Below are positions 1-9,372 of a stretch of DNA of 64,000 nucleotides, piece after piece. The first letter of the stretch is position 1. Every line of letters begins with the position of its first letter. The stretch comes from Giardia muris. Its lineage: Eukaryota > Fornicata > Diplomonadida > Hexamitidae. The stretch spans positions 1,550,001-1,614,000 of the forward strand of contig CM016925.1 in the NCBI GenBank assembly GCA_006247105.1, read 5' to 3'. Made by a program: the position numbers and the translations under genes. The notes beneath the pieces were generated by a model. That model was not told the origin of the DNA and did no database searches. It saw nothing but the letters and a program-made list of their open reading frames with translations.

Positions 1-951
1 GTGCACCTCGGGGACGTTTCCGAGGGTGTTCTGAAGGGCGATTTGCCGTTGTGCGTTCTTCGCCTGAAGCGCGTGGACGTGCCCGAGCGTGCGCTTCGCA
101 TCGACGAGGCGCTGCGTCGACTCGGTGTATGTCTCATTGAAGTGACTATCACCCAGAGCAGGCCTACGAAGCGGGTCAGTGGTGAGGAGCTGATTGTTGT
201 ACACGCGCGGAGAATTCCAACTCCCAGGGCTTTGGCGAGCAGACACGCGATACTGAGAAACGAGCCCAGGAAGATACCTGCCACAAGGATCGCAACGGTT
301 CGCCCGCGCATAATCATCGGCTGACTCGGTGAAGGTCGTGGCCCCACGAGGGACACAATACCTATTCAGTGGTGCTCTAAGCCGACGGCCGACAGTAGAG
401 ACCGGTTGAGTAAGTGGGCGTGTAGCGTTGCAGACTCGGTACTTGGGAGCGACGAAAGGGAGGGTTGTCACGTCAGAATCGTTAGGGCGCGTCTCCTGTG
501 TCTGGAATGTATGCGAGCCGGTTCCAGCTGGATCCGTCATCTCGGGACAAAAGCTTGGGCCGTGTTCTTCTTGACATGGAGGTTTGCACCCATCTGAGGT
601 ATCGAATTCATAATCTGCACGAACCGGACGCGTGCCCCAAGCCGTTGCACTACGAGTTCCAGGGAGCTTGCACCCACAGGGGTGCGCACCGCGTGGGGGA
701 CAGCCGGTAGGAATACAGGGATATCCGTTCGCGATGGGGTCGATACGCTCCCACTCGGGGTCCTTCATGCGCCTTGCCATTCGTGTCTTCTCCCAAGCCA
801 TGAACTCCGCGAGATCCTCGCGGGTGATGTTATTGTTGGGTGGGCAATGACAACCATGCACGGCCCAGTTCGGGCACTCGCAGCACCGGCACGGGTTCGC
901 GGTTGTCACCCCTGTGAAGGACGCCGAGCTATGGACTCCGCGCCTATTCAT
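1..951 (-). CDS. Unknown cysteine-containing protein, 3' end beyond window
   Basis: Reverse-strand frame open from an ATG at 951-949 to the window edge (317 codons, no stop), so the C-terminus is missing. The start overlaps the stop of the upstream gene in an ATGAATAG arrangement (8 nt shared). The N-terminus is cysteine-rich (residues about 20-40 contain CRCCEC followed by CHCPP), then C-x-PTGCPP and CGC around residues 80-95, and scattered Pro/Arg/Asn-rich sequence with a final Gln/Leu-rich, probably helical segment. There is no signal peptide or membrane segment. I recognise no family. The motif style (short Cys-Pro clusters, 'Y-N-N-Q' segments) could fit a structural axonemal protein, but that is only a guess. 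Forward-strand ORFs here are shadows. Confidence 0.75.
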   Translation of the reverse strand, partial: MNRRGVHSSASFTGVTTANPCRCCECPNWAVHGCHCPPNNNITREDLAEFMAWEKTRMARRMKDPEWERIDPIANGYPCIPTGCPPRGAHPCGCKLPGTRSATAWGTRPVRADYEFDTSDGCKPPCQEEHGPSFCPEMTDPAGTGSHTFQTQETRPNDSDVTTLPFVAPKYRVCNATRPLTQPVSTVGRRLRAPLNRYCVPRGATTFTESADDYARANRCDPCGRYLPGLVSQYRVSARQSPGSWNSPRVYNNQLLTTDPLRRPALGDSHFNETYTESTQRLVDAKRTLGHVHALQAKNAQRQIALQNTLGNVPEVH

Positions 952-1537
952 TTTTTTCACGACCTTCCAAAGCAGTCACTCGCGCCTCCAGAGAGCGCAC
1001 GCGCTCGCACTGCTCTTCGAACCGGCGAGAGAGCGCAGCCAGTGCGTTTGTTGCGAGCCGGTTCCGGCCAGCTAGGCGCATTGCACGCTTCCGTTCCTGC
1101 CGCACGTCTGCGACAAGTTCTAGAAGTAAGGAGTGCTTCTCCTCTACCACCTTGGCCGCTCTTTTGACGATATCGTTGGCCTGCTTCTGGAGATCGTCCC
1201 GCGTCTCACGGACGATATCTTTCATCATCTCTTCTGCGTGGGTGATAGTAAGAATCCCAGGATTGCTGGGAGCGGAGGCCGGCTGACTTAGAGCGGATAG
1301 GGTCAGGTTGGACCTATCGGTAGGGGTGGGGCTAGGTTCTGCCAAGAGCGGGGTTGTTCTATCAAGTGTCTCCTTGATCAGGTTTCGCATGGGAGACTGA
1401 CCGTTTGTGTTGGAGCCGGTGCCCCACGACCGGCAGAGCTCCCGGACGCCCTTGAGGTGCTCGTGGAAGCGGGTCGCATACTGATCGGACGGTTGAGACT
1501 GAGGCGGAGTTGTTGTAAATGAAGTCTTCGAAGACAT
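944..1537 (-). CDS. Hypothetical coiled-coil protein (197 aa)
   Basis: ATG at 1537-1535 preceded by an A-run on the coding strand; stop TAG at 946-944. The first 90 residues are Ser/Thr/Pro-rich and probably disordered. Residues about 95-195 are strongly charged and helical (EEMMKDIVRETRDDLQKQ, then a heptad-like stretch ending in RSLEARVTALEGREK), which predicts a coiled coil. No catalytic motif is visible. It lies one base downstream of the cysteine-rich membrane protein gene and overlaps the next gene by 8 nt, so three genes are stacked head to tail with essentially no spacer. No function can be given. Confidence 0.7.
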   Translation of the reverse strand: MSSKTSFTTTPPQSQPSDQYATRFHEHLKGVRELCRSWGTGSNTNGQSPMRNLIKETLDRTTPLLAEPSPTPTDRSNLTLSALSQPASAPSNPGILTITHAEEMMKDIVRETRDDLQKQANDIVKRAAKVVEEKHSLLLELVADVRQERKRAMRLAGRNRLATNALAALSRRFEEQCERVRSLEARVTALEGREKNE

Positions 1538-1538
1538 T

Positions 1539-2720
1539 TTACTCGATCTGAATGCGCCGACGCTTCCGTCGCAGAACGAGAGGAACGGCGACTGCGACGG
1601 CCGTCGCCGCGGCGAGAGGGATCAGGACGGCGAGGACGATCCCCCAAACAGGCGTACTACACGCGATTCCGGAATACCCTTTATCGCACTTACATTTTAG
1701 ATTATCCTCACAAACCCCATGGCCATGGCACGTCACTCCGCTTACGCTTGGCTGGCACCGCCGGCTGATGCAGCCCTTTTGCGTCTCCTCATAGTTCTGT
1801 AAGCAATTGCAACCCCAGGTCTGTGATCCCGAGTCCAGACGGCAAGACCCCGCCCCAAGGCATGGTATCCCATGCTCGGTCGGAGCACAGCCGCTTGGTA
1901 TGCAGCCTCGTGGGGTCAACACAAACCCGTCGAGGCATTTGCACCCATACTTACCTCCTTCAAGAACGCAATCCCCACCGTTGAACGGCCCACAAATCCG
2001 TCCATCGTCCATGGGGAAACAGTTCCAGGAGATGCACCCCGTCTTCTGGTGGTTTGCTCGGATCCCGCGGAACCCCGGCCTACATAGGCATCTGTACTCC
2101 TCGTCCGGAAGCCCGAAGCACTGCCCTACGACGTTATTGGTCTGCAGGTCAATGCACATAAACTGATTATCGATATTCCCACAGGTGTCCGTTGCGCAGG
2201 CGATCTTGGCCTCCCCATTGTACTGGAGGGTGGTCTGGTAAAAGCCCGAGTCACAGGCGCAACTCTTCCCATTCGAAGCACAAGTCCCATGCCCCGAGCA
2301 CTCTTTAGAGTTGAGCATGCAAGCATTTGCCACGCACCGCCAGTCAACTGCAGTGTAACCTGAATTACATGTGGAACAGATCCCGACCGTTGTACCCGAT
2401 TGTGTTGTCGTGTTTTCAGCCACACGGTTCGAGTCCCAACAAGTACACTTACCACTCCATGTATTCGAACTCGCATCCCAAGTGGCGTTGCAGTCCCCCG
2501 CACCAGCGCAGACAAGGCTCACCCCATTCTTAGATGACAATGATACCTTGATCACGCAATCGGAAGCGACGCAGGCTCCGTATAAACAATCTAATCCTGA
2601 CACACAGTCGGCCTTGGAGGAGCATCTCTCTGAGAGGTTTGCCGTTCCGACAGACATGAATAACGATTGAGGGGGCGGTCGGGACGTTAGGACTACCACT
2701 AACAAGAACAACGGGATCAT
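1539..2720 (-). CDS. EGF-like cysteine-rich type I membrane protein (high-cysteine / tenascin-like family)
   Basis: 393 aa. The N-terminus is a signal peptide (MIPLFLLVVVLTS). The ectodomain carries repeated EGF-like cysteine modules, for example ECSGHGTCASNGKSCACDSG and CHGHGVCEDNLKCKCDKGYSG. It ends with one transmembrane helix (GIVLAVLIPLAAATAVAVAVP) and a short basic cytoplasmic tail (LRRKRRRIQIE). This layout matches Giardia high-cysteine membrane proteins / tenascin-like proteins and not a VSP: there is no CRGK tail and the modules are EGF-like rather than CxxC ladders. Likely surface or secretory-pathway located. A-run directly before the ATG; 12 bp separate it from the katanin gene. 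Confidence 0.8.
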   Translation of the reverse strand: MIPLFLLVVVLTSRPPPQSLFMSVGTANLSERCSSKADCVSGLDCLYGACVASDCVIKVSLSSKNGVSLVCAGAGDCNATWDASSNTWSGKCTCWDSNRVAENTTTQSGTTVGICSTCNSGYTAVDWRCVANACMLNSKECSGHGTCASNGKSCACDSGFYQTTLQYNGEAKIACATDTCGNIDNQFMCIDLQTNNVVGQCFGLPDEEYRCLCRPGFRGIRANHQKTGCISWNCFPMDDGRICGPFNGGDCVLEGGKYGCKCLDGFVLTPRGCIPSGCAPTEHGIPCLGAGSCRLDSGSQTWGCNCLQNYEETQKGCISRRCQPSVSGVTCHGHGVCEDNLKCKCDKGYSGIACSTPVWGIVLAVLIPLAAATAVAVAVPLVLRRKRRRIQIE

Positions 2721-2732
2721 TTTTTACGCCCC

Positions 2733-4601
2733 TTAGGATGACCCGTACTTCAGGCTCCACTCGGAATACTGCTTCAGAACACTCGGGTCGGCACTGGGTT
2801 TCGTAACTGCTAGCGCATGGCGGAGCTCCTCGGGCCCGACACTTAGATCGAGCAAGGTATCGTCTAGTACGACGTCAGATTCATCCACCGCCCGATCTTC
2901 CCCTTGAAAGACGGTTTCGAGATATTCCTCAATCGCCCGAGCATCGGTCTCATGCGGGTCGATGTCTTGAGCCTGATCTGTCGCAAATTCGTCCTCGAGC
3001 ATATCAAGGACGTGTCTAACCTTGATCATACAAGCCTCGGTGCAGACTATACGTAGGTCGGCGCCAGAATAGGCGGCTGTCTCAACGGCGAACTCCATGA
3101 GGTAAGCCAACCCAATGGTAGCAAGCTTTTGTTCAAGCGCCTCAAAGAGTTCTGTTGAAACCACTTCCTCCAGCCCGGAAGTCGCTTTCGTGATTAGCTC
3201 CTTATATTGCTCATAGGTTACCTCATTCTGTACGTCGGGTAAGGTTGAGAGGCGCTCTCCAAGGAATGAGCGTATCATCGCAACCCGACTGACAAGTCCT
3301 GGAAGCTCGACGAAAACCCTCTTCTCAAGGCGACGAAGCATGGCCCGGTCGATATCCCAAGGGAAGTTGGTGGCACATAGAACAAATATCTTGTGGTCCT
3401 CGTCGAGAGAGGTATGAAGACCATCGATCTGTTGTAACATCTCGGACTTCATCCGTCGGCTTGCTTCATGTTCTCCTTCGGAAGCGCGACTCGAAAGGAT
3501 GGAATCGACCTCGTCGAAGAATACGACTGCGCTCTCGTACTGCCGAGCCATTATAAAGAGACACCGGACCAGCTTCTCGCTTTCACCATGATACTTGCTG
3601 GTGAGGGTGGCACTAGAGACGCAAAAGAAGACGCTTCGGCTTTCAGTGGCAAGCGCCTTTGCTAAGCAAGTCTTTCCAGACCCAGGGCTTCCATATACGA
3701 GTAGACCCTTCCAGGAGAGGCTTCCAATGCCATCTCCACGGAGGAATAGTTGAGGGTATTTCCGAGGAAGAATTACTGCTTCTCTAAGAATCCTTTTGGC
3801 CCCTGTTAGACCAATGATATCCTTGAACCTTACCTGTGGTAATTCCGTCAAAATCTCCGCCTTAATGACTCCAAACAGAGCACCAAGACCATTATCCCCA
3901 AGAGACGAGTTTGACACCAGATTCAATCGTGGCCCATCACTCACGACCGGAACCGCCTTTTTAACGGGCTGGTAACCGACGTTGTAGACGTCCTCCTGGG
4001 TTGCCGTAGTACTCGGATTGGGGAGGGGTTGCGGTATGACGTTTCCTGTCTCCTCTGTCTCTTGATTCTTCTTAGTGTATGGGATCTTGACGCCATTGAT
4101 CATCAAGAACTCACCTTTCCCATCCTTGCTCATCGGTTTCTCTTTCTCCCTCTCCTTCTCTTTCTCCTTTTCTTTAGTGGGTTGATCTTGTTTCACCTTT
4201 CGAGCCGATGGAGCAATATCACGCGAGTTGGTCCTTTGACCATCATCCGTAGATGAGTTTGCGGTTGGCTTCGGAACTGGCCGTGGAGGAGCCTTCATTT
4301 GAGTATCTCCCGTCGACTTCCGCACAATCCTGACCTCCTTATCGAATTTGAAGGAGAAGTATTCCTGGAACTGCTGTACCACGTAGAGCAAGTCCATATT
4401 GTCACAGACTCGATACTTCGATAAGGAGATCCCCGTCTCCGCCTCGAGGTTTGCGAGGGCGGAGGTGTAGCCCTCGGCGCAGAGGAAGTCCAAGATCAGG
4501 ACGACCGCGTCACGCTTCCGGTCCTGCTGCTTGTTGAGATGAGTCTCGCGGGCGGCGGCGCTCGCTTTGATCTTTGCCAGGCTCGTCTCCTCCCTTTGCA
4601 T
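2733..4601 (-). CDS. KATNAL2: Katanin p60-like AAA ATPase with LisH domain (KATNAL2 type)
   Basis: 622 aa. A LisH-like helix pair lies at about residues 30-62 (DFLCAEGYTSALANLEAETG), then a Lys/Glu-rich linker (about 135-160). The AAA domain follows: Walker A GSPGSGKT at 304-311, Walker B FFDEVD at 361-366, and the katanin/spastin signature CATNFPWDIDRAMLRRLEKR around 409-428 with paired arginine fingers. The C-terminus fits the Vps4-type helix. The LisH domain points to KATNAL2 rather than canonical p60, which has a MIT domain. Expected role: ATP-driven microtubule severing in the flagellar and disc cytoskeleton. An extra acidic loop near residues 520-590 is unusual. Divergent from the flavodiiron gene across 95 bp. 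Confidence 0.88.
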   Translation of the reverse strand: MQREETSLAKIKASAAARETHLNKQQDRKRDAVVLILDFLCAEGYTSALANLEAETGISLSKYRVCDNMDLLYVVQQFQEYFSFKFDKEVRIVRKSTGDTQMKAPPRPVPKPTANSSTDDGQRTNSRDIAPSARKVKQDQPTKEKEKEKEREKEKPMSKDGKGEFLMINGVKIPYTKKNQETEETGNVIPQPLPNPSTTATQEDVYNVGYQPVKKAVPVVSDGPRLNLVSNSSLGDNGLGALFGVIKAEILTELPQVRFKDIIGLTGAKRILREAVILPRKYPQLFLRGDGIGSLSWKGLLVYGSPGSGKTCLAKALATESRSVFFCVSSATLTSKYHGESEKLVRCLFIMARQYESAVVFFDEVDSILSSRASEGEHEASRRMKSEMLQQIDGLHTSLDEDHKIFVLCATNFPWDIDRAMLRRLEKRVFVELPGLVSRVAMIRSFLGERLSTLPDVQNEVTYEQYKELITKATSGLEEVVSTELFEALEQKLATIGLAYLMEFAVETAAYSGADLRIVCTEACMIKVRHVLDMLEDEFATDQAQDIDPHETDARAIEEYLETVFQGEDRAVDESDVVLDDTLLDLSVGPEELRHALAVTKPSADPSVLKQYSEWSLKYGSS

Positions 4602-4696
4602 ATACTCCCAGTTCTTTTTTCCCGAGTCTCTATGGTATACTCCTCCCGATCAGATGGTTGAATTTGTGGTTCTAGTTCTCAAATGGACTGGAAAAA

Positions 4697-5950
4697 ATGT
4701 CCGAGGCATATATGCATAGGCAGCAGATGGCTCCAGGGATCTACTGGGTCGGGATCGTCGATTGGACGGTTCGTCTCTTCCATGGCTACCATACTGACGA
4801 GGGTAGCTCCTACAACGCATACTTTATCGATGACGAGTGTCCTACAGTAATTGATTCTGTCAAGCCTCCCTTTGCCGATGAGTGGCTCGAGCGTATAGCG
4901 GCTCACTGCCCCCTTGATAAGGTGAAGTACGTGGTCATGAACCATGCGGAAGGAGACCACGCGGGTTCCCTCAAGAACCACTACCAGAAGTTCACCAACG
5001 CAACCTTCGTCTGCCGTCAGAAGTGTAAGGAGCACCTCGAGCTTCTCTATGGGATGAAGGACGCCAAGTGGGAGATCGTTGACGAAAAGTCTACCCTATC
5101 GATTGGGAAGCGAACGCTCAAGTTCATTCCTGTTCCTCTTCTTCATTGGCCAGAGTCGACGTTCACCTATTGTCCGGAGGAGAAGGTTCTCTTCTCTAAC
5201 GACGGGTTTGGCCAGCATTATGCGACCTCGAATCGTTGGGCGGACGAGTGCGACATTCAGCACGTGATGCTCCTCTTCCGCGAATATACGGCGAATATCC
5301 TTGGGATGTTCGGCGCTCAGATGCGTGCCGCCCTTGACGCCGCCAGCAAGCTCGAGATCAAGTACATCCTCACTGCTCATGGTGTCAGCTGGCGCGGAGA
5401 TTCGATTGCTGTGGCCATCAAGGAGTATTCCGATTGGGCGCATAAGAGGCATTGCCGGAAGAAGGTCACGCTCGTCGTCGATAGCATGTATGGGACGACA
5501 CACCGTGCGGCCCTCGCGCTCATGGAGGGCGTCCAGAGCGTTGGCTGCGAGACCGTTCTCTTGGAGATGACGAGTTCTGATATCACTAAGGTCGCCTTGC
5601 ATACCTACGACTCGTCGGGCGTCGTCTTTGCGAGCCCGACGCTCAACAACACGTGCATGCCGACGATCTCCGCTGCCCTTAATTATGTGCGCGGCCTAAC
5701 GCTCATCCGTGGGAAGCCCGCGTATGCCCTTGGTGCGTATGGGTGGAGTAACCGCGCCGTCCCCGACATCTTCAAGGAGCTCGAGGAGGGCTGTAAGGCG
5801 GACGTCTATGACAAGAAGGGATTGACCTTCAAGTTCAATTATAACGACGAGATCCTTGCGGAAGCACATAGGCAAGGGGTTATCCTTGGGAAGAAGGCTA
5901 TTGAGTTCTATGAGAAGCAGTTCGAGTCAAAACAAGTGGAAGGAAAGTGA
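4697..5950 (+). CDS. Flavodiiron protein (A-type flavoprotein, O2 reductase)
   Basis: 417 aa, usual length for a two-domain FDP. The N-terminal beta-lactamase-like domain has the diiron ligands: NHAEGDHAGS (His82, Glu84, Asp86, His87), His150 in LLHWPEST, Asp169 in FSNDGFGQH and His228 in TAHGVSWR. The C-terminal flavodoxin domain has the FMN phosphate loop SMYGTTH at 263-269. The family reduces O2 to water (and in some members NO). In Giardia it is a cytosolic oxygen-scavenging enzyme and a recognised case of prokaryotic origin. The ATG follows an A-run (gaaaaaATG). A second in-frame Met at residue 6 is possible. Confidence 0.95.
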   Translation: MSEAYMHRQQMAPGIYWVGIVDWTVRLFHGYHTDEGSSYNAYFIDDECPTVIDSVKPPFADEWLERIAAHCPLDKVKYVVMNHAEGDHAGSLKNHYQKFTNATFVCRQKCKEHLELLYGMKDAKWEIVDEKSTLSIGKRTLKFIPVPLLHWPESTFTYCPEEKVLFSNDGFGQHYATSNRWADECDIQHVMLLFREYTANILGMFGAQMRAALDAASKLEIKYILTAHGVSWRGDSIAVAIKEYSDWAHKRHCRKKVTLVVDSMYGTTHRAALALMEGVQSVGCETVLLEMTSSDITKVALHTYDSSGVVFASPTLNNTCMPTISAALNYVRGLTLIRGKPAYALGAYGWSNRAVPDIFKELEEGCKADVYDKKGLTFKFNYNDEILAEAHRQGVILGKKAIEFYEKQFESKQVEGK

Positions 5951-5998
5951 GTGTGTGGTGTAAATCCTACGAGCTAGATCAAACAGACTACTGATTGG

Positions 5999-8611
5999 AT
6001 GCTTCGTGTTCTTGATTCATTGGCTCTCGCTCTATCCACAATACCATCCCATGATGAGGAGGAAACTGAACCTGTGGTATGGATACCGCGTCTAGAGGCC
6101 ACATATTCCTTCACCCCTGCGGTTACGCGACTGACACGTTTTGAGAAGACATTGTTCACGGAGACGAGTCGAGCGGTCGAACGTCTTTTGCAGAAGGAAC
6201 GGGAGTTGCGCGAGGAATACCCTAAAGATACCAATGATTACCCATTGATGGAGAACTCCTTTGGACTTCCTAAGGATGTCATCGCTGGGTTACCAATGAA
6301 GAACTTACTCTGTTGGCAACACGACCTATTACATAAGGCTGTCCCAGACACGGGAACTGAGATTTGCCATCGTCATATTCTTCTTTCTGCACCAACATCG
6401 GCCGGGAAGAGTCTTGTAGCACTCATCTTTATACTACGGTGCTTGGTTCTAGCAAAGAAGTCGGCCATAATGGCAGTCCCTTTTGTAGCGTTAGCAGATG
6501 AGCTTGTGATAAAGATGCAAGCAATGGCACCAACGGGATGCGGGGTGATTGGGATTACTGGGATGAAGCAACTCCCACGAATCACGGGGACACGTCCGAT
6601 GCTTTACATTTGCACATATGAGAAGGCCGTCCTTGTCTTTAGAAAGTTCATGCAAAAAGGCTTGTTATCACAACTGGGATTGTTAGTGTTCGACGAGATA
6701 CACTTGATTGGTGACGGGTCATCACGTTCCTGTAAGCTCGAGCTCTTTCTGAGCCAGTTGATCATTATTGAGAGGACACAGGCTGCGAACTATCGTATCA
6801 TCGGGATGTCTGCTACTCTATCGAATATTCAAGATCTTCAGAAGTGGTTAGGCTGTTTCTTATATGAATGTACCTTCAGACCTGTCACACTTCAGGAATA
6901 TGTCGTCCATAACGGGGAGTTGTATTCGATTGGTCCAGGAGAAGGTGAGAAGCCGAAGGTGACCTCGCAAGGACCAATATCCGTTAGATCTCCAAAGACG
7001 AACGAAGACCTTCGACTCCCTCCCTTATATGCAGTATCTCTTCTTGCACTCAAGCCGCTCATCATCTTCGTCACCACGAAGAACTCAACGGTCCAGGTGG
7101 CGACGGAGTTCGCAAGGATTATTGCGAAGCATTTCCCATCACCACCACAAGAAATTATTCAGAAGAGAGCAGACTTGCTTGGTGAGTTGAAATCCTTGGG
7201 GAATGAGTCATGGACGGCGTTGATAACTTCAGGGGTGATGTATCACAACTCCTCATTAGCCTCAATGGAACGTACGTTGATCGAGGATGCCTTTACGAAT
7301 GTTGTCATACATACGATCGTTGCTACAACCACCATCTCCGCTGGTGTTAACCTTCCAGCTCGGTCCGTCATCATCTCGTACCCATCCGTTGGAGACTTAA
7401 CTCTTACGGGGGCAAAGTATCGTCAAATGATTGGTAGGGCGGGAAGGATGGGATTGGCACAGACGGGACATTCATTCCTAGTATTAGAGAGGAAAAGGGA
7501 ACTTCAAGGGAAGCAAGGACAAGCTCTTCTGGATGAGCTTTCCAAAGAGGTACAACAGCTCCGTACTCTTCAGCCGACACTATCAAGTTTATCAAAGTCC
7601 GGAATCAATGCCGAGGTTATTCTTAACAGCTGCATCTATGACGTTTCTGTCAAAGCTTTTGTCGAGTCTACTTTGGCCTACGTTCAGGGTTTATTGAAGG
7701 TTGAGGACCTGACGGTTGCGTTAGAAACGCTCGAGAAGCTTAATCTTGTCACCTTCTCGGACAACGTCATACGTTTAACGCTTCAAGGCCGAGCATGCGT
7801 TGAGGCTGGAGTTGATATCTATAACTCGAAGCTGATCTCCCTGTATATTGACGACTTTGCGCGGAATGGCCTTCTAGTAGGCAACGACCTCCATCTATGC
7901 TGTACTCTCCTGCCCATTCATAACCTTTTACAGGAGAATACTGAAACCCTTCAAGGCCTCTGCAAGTTACCTGCAAACCTGAAAGAAACCTCGCTCATTA
8001 GACCGAAATACGAGCTTCTTTATGATCAATTGGTTCTCTTACCAGAAGAGTTAACAAAGCCTGTCCTGCAACGCTTCGACTTGACGCTTGGTCTCTTGGA
8101 GGAGAAGATGCTCAACTCAAATGGTCCATGCCCCATTGGCCTTCTCATAGTGTACAATGGGCTCCTAATATACACCTTCTTATTACGTGCCGAACAACCG
8201 GGCGCAAAGCTGGCTAATGTCTTCACAGGAATGCGATCCACCTTCGATGTCGATGGTGGTACTCTTGAAACCCTTCTTAAGACGGTTGTCCAACAGGGAA
8301 ACGCCATGGCTCAGTTTACCGATAGTCTTGGAAAGGTAACCATCTCTCAGGTTTATAAGACGGTATCCGAACGCCTTCGGCGTTTAGCACTCGATGACAT
8401 CACTGACCTCCTCATCATCCCAGGTGTCGCCGAGAAGAGGGCACGCGCCCTACGAGACGCCGGGTATCGAAATGTCGAACAGATCATAGAAGCCGGCCTC
8501 GAGAGACTGATGAAGACCGTCGACTTTGGTGGGATGACGGAGGCCGTTTGCACCATCATCTACAAGGGCGCCGAGCGGCTCTGGGACGCGTTGACTAAGG
8601 TTGGGCCTTGA
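5999..8611 (+). CDS. HELQ: HELQ/Hel308-type SF2 DNA helicase (Pol theta-like helicase)
   Basis: 870 aa Ski2-like superfamily 2 helicase. Motif I APTSAGKS at 131-138, motif II DEIH at 232-235, motif III GMSATLSN near 269, motif IVa/V TTISAGVNLPA and motif VI QMIGRAGRMG. After the RecA domains come a winged-helix/ratchet region and a C-terminal helix-hairpin-helix segment (LLIIPGVAEKRARALRDAGY). That order matches HELQ/Hel308 and the helicase half of DNA polymerase theta; there is no polymerase domain. Expected role: 3'-5' unwinding at stalled forks or resected ends. Same direction as the flavodiiron gene, 48 bp downstream. Confidence 0.88.
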   Translation: MLRVLDSLALALSTIPSHDEEETEPVVWIPRLEATYSFTPAVTRLTRFEKTLFTETSRAVERLLQKERELREEYPKDTNDYPLMENSFGLPKDVIAGLPMKNLLCWQHDLLHKAVPDTGTEICHRHILLSAPTSAGKSLVALIFILRCLVLAKKSAIMAVPFVALADELVIKMQAMAPTGCGVIGITGMKQLPRITGTRPMLYICTYEKAVLVFRKFMQKGLLSQLGLLVFDEIHLIGDGSSRSCKLELFLSQLIIIERTQAANYRIIGMSATLSNIQDLQKWLGCFLYECTFRPVTLQEYVVHNGELYSIGPGEGEKPKVTSQGPISVRSPKTNEDLRLPPLYAVSLLALKPLIIFVTTKNSTVQVATEFARIIAKHFPSPPQEIIQKRADLLGELKSLGNESWTALITSGVMYHNSSLASMERTLIEDAFTNVVIHTIVATTTISAGVNLPARSVIISYPSVGDLTLTGAKYRQMIGRAGRMGLAQTGHSFLVLERKRELQGKQGQALLDELSKEVQQLRTLQPTLSSLSKSGINAEVILNSCIYDVSVKAFVESTLAYVQGLLKVEDLTVALETLEKLNLVTFSDNVIRLTLQGRACVEAGVDIYNSKLISLYIDDFARNGLLVGNDLHLCCTLLPIHNLLQENTETLQGLCKLPANLKETSLIRPKYELLYDQLVLLPEELTKPVLQRFDLTLGLLEEKMLNSNGPCPIGLLIVYNGLLIYTFLLRAEQPGAKLANVFTGMRSTFDVDGGTLETLLKTVVQQGNAMAQFTDSLGKVTISQVYKTVSERLRRLALDDITDLLIIPGVAEKRARALRDAGYRNVEQIIEAGLERLMKTVDFGGMTEAVCTIIYKGAERLWDALTKVGP

Positions 8612-8637
8612 AAAATCAAAGAAATTCATCACCCGAC

Positions 8638-9342
8638 ATGTCCGAGCGTGAAGGATTCCTGGCCTCGATCACCCTCAACATCCGCGAGATCATGTACGAG
8701 ACGGGGACGATCCGGCAAGGAGACCTTGAGAACGAAATCCTTAAGAGGCTCGGCCTTTTCGAAGATCTGTCGAAACATGCCACCGTCAAGCGGCGGATCT
8801 ACGACGCCCTCTCGACGTTCATCGCCCTCGAGATTATCCGAAAGGAGGAGAAGACCCTTTACTGGGTTGGCTTTCCTCAGTGCGATGATACTGGGCCAAC
8901 ACCATCGGCAATGAACACAAGTGTCAATGATAGCGCAAAGTCCGTCTTTTCCGACGTTGGAGATGACGCGGAAAACCCGAACGATGACGCCTCGGACACG
9001 TCCGGCTGTCTAGAGACGACTACCGCCGATGACATTGTAGCACAACTCGGAGAGCTTGAAGAACAGATCCGAGGACTCCGAAGACAATCACTATACTACG
9101 ACTTCTTCAATGCTAGGCCGATTGGGGTGGAAGGACGGTCTGGAGAGGATGGTGGACAGACACAGTACGTCCCCTTACCCCTTTATGCGGTCGCTTGTCC
9201 CACTCAACAAGATATTCAGATTAGTACCAATGCGAGCCGGACGAAGATCTGCGTGCAATCCGCGACGAACAGCGTCACAGTCCTTAGAGACGATGGAATA
9301 GTTCACGCCTTTCTTGCCTCGTTAGAAGACACACATATCTAG
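8638..9342 (+). CDS. E2F/DP family transcription factor, DP-like
   Basis: 234 aa. A winged-helix DNA-binding domain ends in VKRRIYDALSTFIALEIIRK followed by EEKTLYWVGFP. This closely follows the DP recognition helix pattern (RRVYDALNVL...I.KE.K.I.WIG) rather than E2F. After an acidic Ser/Asp-rich linker, residues about 140-160 form a leucine-rich helix (DIVAQLGELEEQIRGLRRQ), equivalent to the DP dimerisation coiled coil, and then a beta-rich marked-box-like region. It would pair with an E2F protein to regulate cell-cycle genes. The frame extends upstream to a TTG overlapping the HELQ stop, but I prefer the ATG at 8638. Ends 30 bp from the convergent AP sigma gene. Confidence 0.8.
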   Translation: MSEREGFLASITLNIREIMYETGTIRQGDLENEILKRLGLFEDLSKHATVKRRIYDALSTFIALEIIRKEEKTLYWVGFPQCDDTGPTPSAMNTSVNDSAKSVFSDVGDDAENPNDDASDTSGCLETTTADDIVAQLGELEEQIRGLRRQSLYYDFFNARPIGVEGRSGEDGGQTQYVPLPLYAVACPTQQDIQISTNASRTKICVQSATNSVTVLRDDGIVHAFLASLEDTHI

Positions 9343-9372
9343 CCACATCAATGCATTACTGCTCGAATACTT

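Noticed and set aside
2423..2433. GGTTCGAGTCC, a match to the tRNA B-box
   Set aside because: It lies inside the EGF-like gene's coding sequence, with no A-box, acceptor stem or cloverleaf around it.
8608..8637. Ten-codon extension of the DP-like gene to a TTG overlapping the HELQ stop
   Set aside because: Non-ATG start; the downstream ATG at 8638 gives a complete DP-like domain.
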